NCBI RefSeq assembly: GCF_014836765.1
Contig: NZ_JACSQG010000003.1
Location: 248,001-312,000, forward strand
Source: Serpens gallinarum
GTDB taxonomy: Bacteria; Pseudomonadota; Gammaproteobacteria; Pseudomonadales; Pseudomonadaceae
Length of the DNA: 64,000 bases
Direction: 5' to 3'
The translations under genes were made by a program, and so were the position numbers. Shown here in pieces: positions 18,691 to 29,210 of this stretch. Within the stretch, counting starts at the first letter, position 1. Every line of letters begins with the position of its first letter. The notes below the pieces were generated by a model. That model was not told the origin of the DNA. It worked only from the letters and a program-made list of their open reading frames with translations, and made no database searches.

Positions 18691-20082
18691 ATGAGTGTCA
18701 TCGTCGCCCTTGCTGCATTGATATTGCTGATGGTGGCCGCGTACCGCGGTTACAGCGTCATCCTCTTTGCCCCCATTGCCGCCATGGGGGCCGTCCTGCT
18801 CACTGACCCTTCGGCGGTGGCCCCCGCGTTTACCGGCCTGTTCATGGACAAGATGGTCGGCTTCGTGAAGCTGTACTTTCCGGTCTTCCTGCTCGGCGCC
18901 GTGTTCGGCAAATTGATCGAGCTGTCCGGTTTCTCGCGCTCGATCGTGGCCGCTGCCATCCGTCTGCTCGGCACGCAACAGGCGATGCTGGTCATCGTCC
19001 TGGTCTGCGCCCTGCTCACCTACGGTGGCGTCTCGCTGTTCGTGGTGGTGTTCGCCGTGTATCCCTTCGCGGCGGAGATGTTCCGCCAGAGCAACATTCC
19101 CAAGCGCCTGATACCGGCGACCATCGCCCTAGGCGCCTTCACCTTCACCATGACTGCGCTGCCCGGCACGCCGCAAATCCAGAACATCATCCCGACCGCC
19201 TTTTTCAGCACCAATGCCTGGGCAGCGCCCTGGCTCGGCGTCGCCGGTACGTTGTTCATGTTTTTCGTCGGCATGCTGTATCTGCGCCGGCAGCTGAACA
19301 AGGCCCAGCGCGCGGGCGAAGGCTATGGCACAGACCTGCGCAACGAGCCAGACACACCGGATGACATCAAATTGCCGAACCCCTGGCTGGCCCTATCGCC
19401 GCTGCTGGTGGTGGGGGTTTCCAACCTGGTGTACACCAACCTGATCCCACAGCTGTATGGTCAGAGCCACATCCTGCAATTGCCGGGCATGAGCGCGCCT
19501 ATCCAGACCGAAGTTGCCAAGATCACCGGCATCTGGGCCGTTGAGGCGGCGCTGCTGACCGGGATTGTGCTGGTGCTGGTGTGCTCGTTCCGCACCGTCA
19601 AGGACAAGCTCGCCGAAGGGACCAAGACTGCCGTCGGCGGCTCGCTGCTGGCTGCCATGAACACTGCGTCTGAGTACGGGTTCGGCGCGGTGATCGCCGC
19701 TCTGCCCGGGTTCATGCTGGTGGCCAATGCCCTGGAAAGCATCCCCAACCCGCTAATCAACGAAGCGATCACCGTCAACCTGCTGGCCGGGATTACCGGT
19801 TCGGCGTCCGGCGGCATGAGCATCGCCCTGGCCGCCATGTCGGAAAGCTTCGTCAGCGCCGCCAATGCCGCCGCAATTCCCCTGGAAGTTCTGCACCGCG
19901 TGGCGTCGATGGCCAGTGGCGGGATGGACACCCTGCCCCACAACGGCGCCGTGATCACGCTGTTGGCGGTCACCGGCCTGACCCACCGCGAGGCGTACAA
20001 GGACATATTCGGTATTACGCTGATTTCCACCGTCGCCGTGTTTTTCGTAATCGGCGTGTACTACGCGACCGGCATCGTCTGA
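18691..20082 (+). CDS. GntP-family permease, probable 3-hydroxybutyrate transporter
   Basis: A 463-residue inner-membrane carrier of the GntP (gluconate:H+ symporter) family with around 11-12 hydrophobic segments. Family-type stretches include FVVVFAVYPFAAEMFR, PGTPQIQNIIPTAFF, NTASEYGFGAVIAALPGF and MDTLPHNGAVITLL. AAGGAG lies just upstream of the ATG. Placement behind the sigma-54 promoter and ahead of 3-hydroxybutyrate dehydrogenase suggests that it imports 3-hydroxybutyrate or acetoacetate; the family alone would not say so. Confidence 0.9.
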   Translation: MSVIVALAALILLMVAAYRGYSVILFAPIAAMGAVLLTDPSAVAPAFTGLFMDKMVGFVKLYFPVFLLGAVFGKLIELSGFSRSIVAAAIRLLGTQQAMLVIVLVCALLTYGGVSLFVVVFAVYPFAAEMFRQSNIPKRLIPATIALGAFTFTMTALPGTPQIQNIIPTAFFSTNAWAAPWLGVAGTLFMFFVGMLYLRRQLNKAQRAGEGYGTDLRNEPDTPDDIKLPNPWLALSPLLVVGVSNLVYTNLIPQLYGQSHILQLPGMSAPIQTEVAKITGIWAVEAALLTGIVLVLVCSFRTVKDKLAEGTKTAVGGSLLAAMNTASEYGFGAVIAALPGFMLVANALESIPNPLINEAITVNLLAGITGSASGGMSIALAAMSESFVSAANAAAIPLEVLHRVASMASGGMDTLPHNGAVITLLAVTGLTHREAYKDIFGITLISTVAVFFVIGVYYATGIV

Positions 20083-20142
20083 TCCCCATCGATGCGGCGC
20101 AGGCGAGCAGACCGCCTGCGCCCCCTGAACGAGACAACACCC

Positions 20143-20916
20143 ATGATCTTGAAAGGCAAGACCGCTCTGGTCACCGGCTCCACCAGCGGCATCGGCCTGG
20201 GCATCGCCCATACCTTGGCCGCCGCAGGTGCCAATTTGATTCTCAATGGCTTCGGCGATGCCGACGCTGCGATTAGCGACGTAAAACGCCACGGCGGCAA
20301 GGTCGCTCACCACCCGGCGGACGTTGCCGATCCGGAGCAAATCGCCGCCATGAGCGACTACGCGCAACGCGAATTCGGCGGGATCGACATCCTGGTCAAC
20401 AATGCCGGTATTCAGCATGTGGCGCCGGTGGAGGAGTTTCCGGCGGAACGCTGGGATGCAATCCTGTCCATCAACCTGTCCTCGGTGTTTCACACCACGC
20501 GCCTGGCTCTGCCCGGGATGCGCAAGCGCGGCTGGGGGCGGATCGTCAACATCGCCTCGGTGCATGGGCTGGTGGGTTCTGCGCAGAAATCTGCCTATGT
20601 CGCCGCCAAGCATGGAGTGATCGGCCTGACCAAGGTCGTGGCGCTGGAGACCGCGACCACCGCCATTACCTGCAATGCCATTTGCCCGGGCTGGGTACTG
20701 ACGCCGCTGGTGCAAAAGCAAATCGACAGTCGCACCAGTCAGACCCAGGGGAATGTCGCCCAGGCCCGCCAGGAGCTACTGGCTGAAAAACAGCCTTCGC
20801 TGGATTTCGTCACACCTGAACAACTGGGCGAGCTGGTGTTGTTCCTGTGCAGCCAGGCAGCCAATCAGGTTCGCGGCGCCGCCTGGAACATGGACGGCGG
20901 CTGGACCGCGCAATAA
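20143..20916 (+). CDS. bdhA: 3-Hydroxybutyrate dehydrogenase (short-chain dehydrogenase)
   Basis: A 257-residue NAD-dependent SDR enzyme that oxidises (R)-3-hydroxybutyrate to acetoacetate. Features: cofactor loop TGSTSGIGLG (11-20), NNAG at 86-89, catalytic Ser139, Tyr152 and Lys156 in the SAYVAAK region, and the family ending GAAWNMDGGWTAQ. The start is taken at the ATG at 20143, where the SDR fold begins; its ribosome site is weak (GAACGAGAC). The gap to the permease gene is only 60 bp without a terminator, so it should share the sigma-54 promoter. A terminator follows. Confidence 0.93.
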   Translation: MILKGKTALVTGSTSGIGLGIAHTLAAAGANLILNGFGDADAAISDVKRHGGKVAHHPADVADPEQIAAMSDYAQREFGGIDILVNNAGIQHVAPVEEFPAERWDAILSINLSSVFHTTRLALPGMRKRGWGRIVNIASVHGLVGSAQKSAYVAAKHGVIGLTKVVALETATTAITCNAICPGWVLTPLVQKQIDSRTSQTQGNVAQARQELLAEKQPSLDFVTPEQLGELVLFLCSQAANQVRGAAWNMDGGWTAQ

Positions 20917-20936
20917 CAAACCTCAAGCGTGACCCG

Positions 20937-20960
20937 AGCCGCTCCGCTGGAGCGGCTTTC
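20937..20960 (+). terminator. Intrinsic terminator after bdhA
   Basis: A perfect 9-bp stem, agccgctcc (20937-20945) with ggagcggct (20949-20957), a three-base loop and a short T run. It separates the permease-bdhA unit from the acetoacetyl-CoA synthetase gene, which therefore probably has its own promoter. Confidence 0.75.
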
Positions 20961-21020
20961 GGTGATGGTTTACCACGCGGCTAGAATCCAACAAGAAATT
21001 GCACACTGAGGCCTTTCCCC

Positions 21021-22976
21021 ATGCCTGCGCCCCTCTGGTCTCCCTCTATTGAGCACATTGCCAATACCCGAATGGAGGCGTTCCGACGATATGTCGAGCA
21101 GCGCCACGGCCAATCGCTACCCGATTACCCCACTCTGCATGCCTGGAGCGTGGAACACCGCGCCGAGTTCTGGCAGTCCATTGTTGAGTTCTTTCAGATT
21201 GCTTTTCACGAGCAGCCCCAGAGCGTGCTTGACGAAGGCAAGTCTATGCCTGATGCGCGCTGGTTTCCCGGCGCCACGCTGAATTTCGCTGAACACCTGC
21301 TGCGCCGCCGCGACGATCATCCGGCGCTGGTGGCCGTGGGCGAAGACGCAACGCGCGAGCAGCTCAGTTATGCCGAGCTGGCCAGGCATGTCGCCGGTCT
21401 GCAGAAGAGTTTGCGTGAAGCAGGCGTCGGGGTTGGTGACCGGGTTGCCGCCGTCATGCCCAATACCTGGCAGACGGTGGTGGGCATGCTCGCCACCGCC
21501 AGCCTGGGTGCGACCTGGTCCAGTTGCTCACCGGATTTCGGTACTCACGGTGTGATAGACCGTTTCGGCCAGATCGAACCCAAGGTGCTGCTGGCCTGTG
21601 CCGGCTATCGCTACGCCGGCAAGACCCTCGACCTGACCAGCAAGCTCAACGAAATCCTTGCCGAACTACCGACGCTGGAACTGCTGATCCTGGTGCCCTA
21701 CGCCCGCCCCGAAGCGCGGGCTGGCGAATTCAACACCGCGGCGCGGGTTGTGCTGTGGCAAGACGTTTACCAGCCTGGCGGTGAGCCTAGCTTTACGCCA
21801 GTCGCCTTCGCCCAACCGCTGTACATCCTGTATTCCAGCGGCACCACCGGCGTGCCGAAATGCATTGTGCACAGCGTGGGCGGCACCTTGTTGCAACACG
21901 TCAAGGAACTGGGGCTACATACCGACCTGCGACCGGATGACACCCTGTTCTATTTCACCACCTGTGGCTGGATGATGTGGAACTGGCTGGTCTCCGGGCT
22001 GAGCCAGGGCGCTACCCTGGTGTTGTACGACGGCTCGCCCCTCCACCCCGCTCCGGAACGCCTGATCGATCTGATCGACAGCGAGGACATCAGCATTTTC
22101 GGCACCAGCGCCCGCTATCTGGCCGCTCTGCAGAAAGCCGGCGCCAAGCCCATCGATACCCACCGCCTCAGCCGCCTGAAAGCCATTCTGTCCACCGGCT
22201 CGCCCTTGGCTCACGAAAGTTTCGATTACGTGTACCGCGAGATCAAAGCCGACCTGTGCCTGTCATCCATTTCCGGTGGCACCGATATCGTTTCATGCTT
22301 CGCTTTGGGCAATCCAACCTTGCCCGTGTGGCGTGGCGAGTTGCAATGCAAGGGCCTGGGCATGGCGGTCGAGGTGTGGAACGAGCAAGGCCAACACGTG
22401 ATTGGCGAGAAAGGCGAGCTGGTCTGCACTCGACATTTTCCGTCGATGCCAGTGGGTTTCTGGAACGACCCGCAGGGAAGCCGCTTCAAGTCAGCCTATT
22501 TCGAGACCTATCCCGGCATCTGGGCCCACGGCGATTATGCCGAAGAGACCATCCATGGCGGTCTGGTAATTCACGGCCGTTCCGATGCCGTCCTCAACCC
22601 CGGCGGCGTGCGCATTGGCACGGCGGAGATCTACCGCCAGGTTGAAAAGGTCGAGGACATACTGGAGGCCATCGCTATTGGCCAGGAATGGCAGAGCGAT
22701 GTGCGCGTGGTGCTCTTCGTACGTTTGCGCAACGGCTTGTTATTGAACGACGAACTGCAGACCCGTATCCGCCAGGTGATCCGTGCCAATACCTCGCCGC
22801 GACATGTGCCGGCGAAGATCATCCAGGTCGCGGACATTCCTCGCACGCTCAGCGGCAAGATCGTCGAGCTGGCCGTGCGCAATGTGGTGCACGGCCAGCC
22901 GGTGAAGAATACCGATGCCCTGGCCAACCCCCAGGCGCTGGAGCTGTTCCGCGATCTACCGCAACTACGGGACTGA
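21021..22976 (+). CDS. Acetoacetyl-CoA synthetase (acetoacetate-CoA ligase)
   Basis: A 651-residue adenylate-forming enzyme that activates acetoacetate to acetoacetyl-CoA using ATP. Motifs: P-loop YSSGTTGVPKCIVHSVGG, TCGWMMWNWLVSG, SISGGTDIVSCFALGNP, HGRSDAVLNPGGVRIG, and the C-terminal catalytic lysine in LSGKIVELAV. The N-terminal SVEHRAEFWQSIVEFFQI type sequence and the length are characteristic of the acetoacetate-specific branch (AcsA/AACS). It sits next to bdhA and close to liuE, both of which produce acetoacetate, so it is the shared exit step. Confidence 0.94.
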   Translation: MPAPLWSPSIEHIANTRMEAFRRYVEQRHGQSLPDYPTLHAWSVEHRAEFWQSIVEFFQIAFHEQPQSVLDEGKSMPDARWFPGATLNFAEHLLRRRDDHPALVAVGEDATREQLSYAELARHVAGLQKSLREAGVGVGDRVAAVMPNTWQTVVGMLATASLGATWSSCSPDFGTHGVIDRFGQIEPKVLLACAGYRYAGKTLDLTSKLNEILAELPTLELLILVPYARPEARAGEFNTAARVVLWQDVYQPGGEPSFTPVAFAQPLYILYSSGTTGVPKCIVHSVGGTLLQHVKELGLHTDLRPDDTLFYFTTCGWMMWNWLVSGLSQGATLVLYDGSPLHPAPERLIDLIDSEDISIFGTSARYLAALQKAGAKPIDTHRLSRLKAILSTGSPLAHESFDYVYREIKADLCLSSISGGTDIVSCFALGNPTLPVWRGELQCKGLGMAVEVWNEQGQHVIGEKGELVCTRHFPSMPVGFWNDPQGSRFKSAYFETYPGIWAHGDYAEETIHGGLVIHGRSDAVLNPGGVRIGTAEIYRQVEKVEDILEAIAIGQEWQSDVRVVLFVRLRNGLLLNDELQTRIRQVIRANTSPRHVPAKIIQVADIPRTLSGKIVELAVRNVVHGQPVKNTDALANPQALELFRDLPQLRD

Positions 22977-23012
22977 GCGACCCGGCAGCTCAGACCCGGT
23001 TGTGGTTGACAT

Positions 23013-23441
23013 TCAATCCGAACGTCCAGCGGCCAGTGCCCGAATTCGCTGTTCCTGCTCGCGCAATTCGGGAGTAAGTGCCTCGCCAAAATCCTCCACG
23101 TCGAAAATCGGTCGGATCTCGATCTCCGAGTCGCCAGGCATCGGGTTGGGACATCGCTTGACCCAGTCAATGGCCTCGGCCAACGAGGACACCTGAAGTA
23201 TCCAGAAGCCCGCAATCAGCTCTTTGGTTTCCGCAAAGGGCCCGTCGATCACGGTACGCTGGCTGCCGGAAAACCTAACCCGAGCGCCTTTCGAGCTGGG
23301 CTGCAAGCCTTCTCCGGCCAGCAACACGCCGGCTTTGGCCAACTCTTCGTTGTAACGACCCATGGCGGTCAGCAATTCCTCGCTGGGCATAATGCCCGCT
23401 TCGGAGCTTGGGTCGGCTTTGACAATCACCATAACGCGCAT
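23013..23441 (-). CDS. YciI/DGPF-domain protein
   Basis: A 142-residue protein of the YCII-related (DGPF) family: MRVMVIVKADPSSEAG at the start and the signature VIDGPFAETKELIAGFWILQ. The family has a ferredoxin-like fold, and such genes often sit near ECF sigma factors; none is seen here. An AGGAGG sequence lies ahead of the ATG. Biochemical role unknown. Confidence 0.9.
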   Translation of the reverse strand: MRVMVIVKADPSSEAGIMPSEELLTAMGRYNEELAKAGVLLAGEGLQPSSKGARVRFSGSQRTVIDGPFAETKELIAGFWILQVSSLAEAIDWVKRCPNPMPGDSEIEIRPIFDVEDFGEALTPELREQEQRIRALAAGRSD

Positions 23442-23529
23442 GGCTTTGCCTCCTGTCGGTTTGGTTGAGACCGGCTGAGCGGTCCGTGCACTTAGTCGAA
23501 CAGGACGAAGTGGAATCGACAGCGTTGGA

Positions 23530-23754
23530 TCAGGACTTCGATTTGCGCAACTGAATATACAGGGATTCGACCTTCTCGCGTGCCCAGGGCGTCTTGCGCA
23601 GAAAGGTCAGGCTCGACTTGATGCTCGGATCGCTTTTAAAGCAACGGATATCGACGCGTTGCGCCAGCCCTGGCCATCCGTAGTGATCAACCAGTTCGGT
23701 GAGCAGAGTTTCCAGGGTGACGCCATGCAGAGGATTGTTCGCGGCGGGTTTCAT
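23530..23754 (-). CDS. VF530-family (DUF2132) small protein
   Basis: A 74-residue protein matching the VF530/DUF2132 family: [20 protein letters not shown] and [20 protein letters not shown]. Family members are small helical proteins annotated as possible DNA-binding proteins on structural grounds only. It precedes a gap of 147 bp to the divergent ppiC gene. Stand-alone, function unproven. Confidence 0.88.
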   Translation of the reverse strand: MKPAANNPLHGVTLETLLTELVDHYGWPGLAQRVDIRCFKSDPSIKSSLTFLRKTPWAREKVESLYIQLRKSKS

Positions 23755-23900
23755 GTGGCACTTCAGCTGAATAAAGTTGGCAGCTTAGTGGACCGGACTC
23801 TGTGCGCCTAGCCCACTCTATTGCCATGTTCGGTTGCCTGGCGTTGAGCACCACGCGGGAAGCCGGCAGAATGCCGACCCCGAAATCGAGGAGAACCCAC

Positions 23901-24179
23901 ATGGCCAAAGCCATGGCGCGCCATATCCTGGTCAAGACCGAAGCAGAAGCCGAGCAGTTGAAGAAGCGCCTGGCCAATGGCGACGCATTCGATGTGCTGG
24001 CCAGAAAACACTCTATTTGCCCCTCCGCAAAACGTGGAGGCGACCTGGGCGAAGTCCGGCCCGGGCAGATGGTCAGGGTAATTGACCAGGTGATCTTCAA
24101 GAAACCCATCCGCATCGTCCACGGCCCGGTGAAATCCCAGTTTGGTTATCACCTGGTTCAGGTCTTTTACCGCGACTGA
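23901..24179 (+). CDS. ppiC: Parvulin-type peptidyl-prolyl cis-trans isomerase
   Basis: A 92-residue single-domain parvulin acting on prolyl bonds, cytoplasmic because no signal is present. Motifs: ARHILVKTEAEAEQLKKRL, ARKHSICPSAKRGGDLGEV and VKSQFGYHLVQVFYRD match the E. coli PpiC layout and length. I start at the ATG at 23901 with GAGGAGA upstream, which gives the canonical MAKAMARHIL start. An upstream in-frame ATG at 23802 would add 33 residues not found in the family. Confidence 0.95.
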   Translation: MAKAMARHILVKTEAEAEQLKKRLANGDAFDVLARKHSICPSAKRGGDLGEVRPGQMVRVIDQVIFKKPIRIVHGPVKSQFGYHLVQVFYRD

Positions 24180-24303
24180 GCACACGCCCCTTCCACTGAT
24201 CAACCGGGCTCTCACGCGGAGGTTCGTGAAACGTTCAACGCGGTATAGGGGTGGTATTAAGTTCATGGTATCCATCGACGCAGCGCTGCACATGAACTAC
24301 CGG
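24180..24303. other. Short non-coding spacer
   Basis: Downstream of ppiC and ahead of the large hairpin. I see no convincing reading frame, promoter or repeat in it. Confidence 0.4.
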
Positions 24304-24350
24304 TCCATAAACAGAAAAACCGGCACAAGGCCGGTTTTTCTGTTTATGGA
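24304..24350. terminator. Long bidirectional terminator hairpin
   Basis: A perfect 21-bp stem (24304-24324 with 24330-24350) and a five-base loop. The stem carries an A5 run on one arm and a T5 run on the other, so it can end transcription of both ppiC (+) and the ABC-F gene (-). The stem is longer than most intrinsic terminators. Confidence 0.88.
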
Positions 24351-24369
24351 TGCGGAGCTCTAGCGTCGG

Positions 24370-25959
<1,590 letters not shown>

Positions 25960-26035
25960 GAATCTGGATCCTGCTTGAGCACGCGCGAGCGCAAAAAGGG
26001 CGCGATTGTAGCGTGTTTATGCTCGGTCAGGGTGG

Positions 26036-26425
26036 TCAGCCTCCTAGTGGCAATACCAGCCGCTCGACCCAGAACAGTTGATGCAATAGCACGATGGCCC
26101 AGAACACCAGTTGAAAGGACTGCTTGCGGGTTTTATGGCGAAACTTCTGCTGGGCGAGCAGCGCGCCAGGCCAACCGCCGAGCAGTTCGCCGAGGTGCAG
26201 CAGGTTTTCCGGCACACGCCAGCCGGCCACGCGCGCGCGACGTTTGTCATGCCAATAGAGAGCAAACGTCAGCAGACTGGCCACCCCGTAGAGCGTCAGA
26301 GTCCAGGGAGCCTCCCACACCCACCAGAAACGTAGCGAACCATACAGCGGCAAGGCGCAGAGCAAACCGAAGGCCAGCCATTTCAACGCCCTGCCCCGCC
26401 CGGCTTTTATCCGCGGCTTCTTCAT
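26036..26425 (-). CDS. DUF1294 membrane protein
   Basis: A 129-residue protein with three to four hydrophobic segments and a basic N-terminus. The DUF1294 signature appears as LYWHDKRRARVAGWRVPENL and GGWPGALLAQQKFRHKTRKQ. Its ATG overlaps the stop of the upstream uppP gene (TAATG), indicating translational coupling. Function unknown; coupling to undecaprenyl-diphosphatase suggests an envelope role but does not prove it. Confidence 0.88.
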   Translation of the reverse strand: MKKPRIKAGRGRALKWLAFGLLCALPLYGSLRFWWVWEAPWTLTLYGVASLLTFALYWHDKRRARVAGWRVPENLLHLGELLGGWPGALLAQQKFRHKTRKQSFQLVFWAIVLLHQLFWVERLVLPLGG

Positions 26426-27255
26426 TAGCCTTGCGCCGTGCTCCAGTCGATGACGCCAAACTGCCAGGTGGCCAGAATCAACAGACCAAAACCAATGCGG
26501 TACCAGGCAAAGGACGCATAACTGTGACTGGCGATGAACTTGAGCAAGGCGCGCACTGCCAGCATGGCGAAAATAAACGAGGTGACAAAGCCGATGGCGA
26601 ACACTGGCAAATCGTCCGGCTGGAACAAATCACGGTACTTGTAGCCGGAGTACACCGCCGCCCCCACCATGGTCGGCATGGCCAGAAAAAAAGAGAACTC
26701 GGTCGCCGCCTTGCGCGACAGACCAAACAGCAGGCCACCAATGATCGTCGAGGCCGAACGCGAGGTACCAGGAATCAATGCCAGGCACTGGGCGCAGCCG
26801 ACTTTCAGCGCATGGGTCCAATGCATGTCATCGACCGTATCGGCTTGGATGGCATGGCTACGTTTTTCCGCCCAAAGCATCACCACCCCGCCAATGACCA
26901 GCGCGGTAGCCACGGTAATGGGATTGAATAGAAAATCGTGGATCAGGTCGGAAAAAATCACCCCGATCACAGCTGCGGGCAAAAAGGCGATCAACAGATT
27001 GGCAGTGAAACGCTGAGCCGAGCGTTCCTTGGGCAACCCCACCACCACATCCAATATCTTGCGGCGGTATTCCCAGACCACCGCGAGAATCGCGCCCAGC
27101 TGGATGATGATGTTGAACGCCAGAGCGCGTTCACCACCAAAGCCGATCAGGTCCGCGACGATGATCTGGTGTCCCGTGCTCGAGACCGGCAAAAACTCGG
27201 TGAGCCCTTCGACAATACCCAATATCAACGCCTGAACGGCAATCCAAAGATCCAT
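26425..27255 (-). CDS. uppP: Undecaprenyl-diphosphatase (BacA/UppP)
   Basis: A 276-residue inner-membrane enzyme that dephosphorylates undecaprenyl diphosphate, recycling the lipid carrier for peptidoglycan and other envelope polymers; overexpression gives bacitracin resistance in this family. The two catalytic motifs are present: [16 protein letters not shown] near the N-terminus and [18 protein letters not shown] in the second half. Around eight helices. The start at the ATG at 27253-27255 has AGGGAG upstream; the longer frame to 27285 lacks a site. Confidence 0.96.
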   Translation of the reverse strand: MDLWIAVQALILGIVEGLTEFLPVSSTGHQIIVADLIGFGGERALAFNIIIQLGAILAVVWEYRRKILDVVVGLPKERSAQRFTANLLIAFLPAAVIGVIFSDLIHDFLFNPITVATALVIGGVVMLWAEKRSHAIQADTVDDMHWTHALKVGCAQCLALIPGTSRSASTIIGGLLFGLSRKAATEFSFFLAMPTMVGAAVYSGYKYRDLFQPDDLPVFAIGFVTSFIFAMLAVRALLKFIASHSYASFAWYRIGFGLLILATWQFGVIDWSTAQG

Positions 27256-27321
27256 AAAGCTCCCTAGTCCGCGCGGCCTTGCCACACGGGCGAACTCAAA
27301 AAATAGGTGGGAAAGATGCCG

Positions 27322-27372
27322 GCAGGTCTCCCTCCCAGCGGCCGGCGGAAATCCTACCAGAAGGAGACCTGC
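27322..27372. repeat. Inverted repeat upstream of chemoreceptor gene
   Basis: The arms gcaggtctcc (27322-27331) and ggagacctgc (27363-27372) are perfectly complementary over 10 bp with a 31-base GC-rich spacer. It lies between the divergent uppP and chemoreceptor genes and could be an operator or a stem-loop. No T tract, so not a terminator. Confidence 0.5.
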
Positions 27373-27456
27373 ATGCGGCGGCTTCGTCTAAAGGCTCATG
27401 GACTTTTTGTCACAGCAGCCGCAGGCTCATTCATTGATTCAGGGCAAGTTAGCCGA

Positions 27457-27486
27457 TTACGACGCTCGTATTCTGCAACTTATAAT
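27457..27486 (+). promoter_or_regulatory. Possible sigma-70 promoter of chemoreceptor gene
   Basis: A perfect -10 TATAAT (27481-27486) with a weak -35 TTACGA (27457-27462) at 18-bp spacing. The start codon is 27 bases downstream of the -10. The -35 is poor, so an activator may be needed. Confidence 0.4.
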
Positions 27487-27512
27487 TAGCTTTTTATAAG
27501 AGTTAACCCCCC

Positions 27513-29147
27513 ATGATATCTCTACGCAATCTTCGCATTCGACATCGTCTCTGGCTGATCCTCGCCGTCTCGATCGTCATGTTGGTCTTGCAGGGGGCAC
27601 TTCAGCTTAATCAGCTGAATAAGGACCTGCACAGCAACAAGGCAGAAAAAAATCAGCATTTGGTAGAGAGCGCCATTGGCATTCTCAGCCATTTTCATCT
27701 GCTGGAAACCCAAGGACTGCTGAGCCGCGAAAAGGCGCAGGAAATGGCCAAGACGCAGGTTGGCAAGTTGCGGTATGGAGACAACGACTATTTCTGGATC
27801 AACGACCTGTTTCCACGCATGGTCATGCACCCGACCAACCCGAAACTGGACGGCCAATCGCTGAAAGAATACGCAGACCCTAATGGCAAACTGCTGTTCA
27901 ACGAAATGGTCGCGGTGGTACGCAAGCAGCAAGCCGGCTCGGTGAACTACAGCTGGCCAAAGCCAGGTGCCGACGCGCCGGTTCCCAAGGCCTCCTATGT
28001 GCAGCTGTTCGAACCCTGGGGCTGGGTGCTTGGCACGGGCGTTTATACCGATGATGTAGAGGCGCAGTTCCTGTCGCAGAGCATTGCGGCATCAACTACC
28101 GGCCTGGGTATCACCTTATTGATGGCGCTGCTACTGACCCTCATAGCCCGCAGCATTGTCCGCCCGGTAAACGAGGCTGTCGAAGCCATGGCCAATATCG
28201 CCAGTGGCGAAGCCGACCTGACCCTCCAGTTGGATGCTCGCGGACGCGATGAAATCTCCAACTTGGCTCGTCATTTCAACACCTTTACCGGCAAGCTCCA
28301 TGGCACTGTGCAACAGATGCTCACCGCTGCGCGCTCAATGGACCAGTCCGCGCACTCCCTGGGCACGGTCGCCAACAACGCCAAGCAAACCAGCCAGCAG
28401 CAGTCCGAACAGATGGAGCAGGTGGCCACGGCAGTCAACGAAGTCAGTTATGCCGTGCAGGATGTAGCCAAAAATGCGGATCAGGCTGCAGAAGAAGTGA
28501 AGCAGGCAGAAAGCCTGGCATCCCAGGGTCAACACAACATTGACCAAAGCCTTCAGCAGATCGACCACCTTTCCACCACCATCTCCGAGGCCGTGGACGT
28601 CATGCAGGGTTTGGCGGGCGAAAGTACACAGATCGGCAGCGTCGTCGAGGTCATTCGCGGCATTGCTGAGCAAACCAACCTACTCGCTCTGAATGCCGCC
28701 ATTGAAGCCGCACGCGCCGGTGAACAGGGACGTGGATTCGCCGTCGTTGCCGACGAGGTGCGCCTGCTCGCCCAACGCACCCAGCAGTCGACGTCGGAAA
28801 TCCAGGCCATGATCGAGCGGCTGCAAAGCAACTCCATCGCAGCGGTACGCGTCATCCAGGACAGCAGCCAGGCCACACAACTCACCGTCGAACAGGCCGG
28901 CCAGGCCCGTGACAGCCTGAGCCAGATTGCCCAGAGTCTTCGCACCCTGGCAGACACCAACGCCTCGATCGCCAGCGCCACGCTGCAGCAGTCCCATGTG
29001 ATCGACGACATCAACCGCAATGTCACCCAGGCCGCCAGCCTGGCCCATGACACGGCCGAAACTTCAAATCAGACCAGCAGTGCCAGCCAGCAATTGGAGC
29101 AGTTGGCTGGCCAGCTGAACAAGCAGCTGGGGCAGTTCCGGCTGTGA
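27513..29147 (+). CDS. Methyl-accepting chemotaxis protein with single-Cache periplasmic domain
   Basis: A 544-residue chemoreceptor. TM1 about 12-30; periplasmic sCache_2-type domain about 35-180 ([33 protein letters not shown]); TM2 about 190-212; HAMP about 212-265 ([20 protein letters not shown]); signalling domain to the C-terminus with the conserved tip [20 protein letters not shown]. sCache_2 receptors of pseudomonads often sense small organic acids; the ligand here is not known. No CheR/CheB-binding pentapeptide at the C-terminus (QLGQFRL). Confidence 0.94.
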   Translation: MISLRNLRIRHRLWLILAVSIVMLVLQGALQLNQLNKDLHSNKAEKNQHLVESAIGILSHFHLLETQGLLSREKAQEMAKTQVGKLRYGDNDYFWINDLFPRMVMHPTNPKLDGQSLKEYADPNGKLLFNEMVAVVRKQQAGSVNYSWPKPGADAPVPKASYVQLFEPWGWVLGTGVYTDDVEAQFLSQSIAASTTGLGITLLMALLLTLIARSIVRPVNEAVEAMANIASGEADLTLQLDARGRDEISNLARHFNTFTGKLHGTVQQMLTAARSMDQSAHSLGTVANNAKQTSQQQSEQMEQVATAVNEVSYAVQDVAKNADQAAEEVKQAESLASQGQHNIDQSLQQIDHLSTTISEAVDVMQGLAGESTQIGSVVEVIRGIAEQTNLLALNAAIEAARAGEQGRGFAVVADEVRLLAQRTQQSTSEIQAMIERLQSNSIAAVRVIQDSSQATQLTVEQAGQARDSLSQIAQSLRTLADTNASIASATLQQSHVIDDINRNVTQAASLAHDTAETSNQTSSASQQLEQLAGQLNKQLGQFRL

Positions 29148-29153
29148 CGCCTT

Positions 29154-29190
29154 GCCCCGCCGCGCTTATTGGCGTGGCGGGGCTTTCTTT
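29154..29190 (+). terminator. Intrinsic terminator after chemoreceptor gene
   Basis: Stem gccccgcc (29154-29161) with ggcggggc (29176-29183), extended through one wobble pair by cgc/gcg, loop ttattg, then tttcttt. It starts seven bases after the TGA and may also serve the convergent tpm gene. Confidence 0.82.
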
Positions 29191-29210
29191 CACTGGGTAT
29201 AGGCCAATCC

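Noticed and set aside
27307-27489. 60-codon open frame in the uppP/chemoreceptor spacer
   Set aside because: No ribosome site, no family resemblance, and it covers the inverted repeat and promoter-like sequence.
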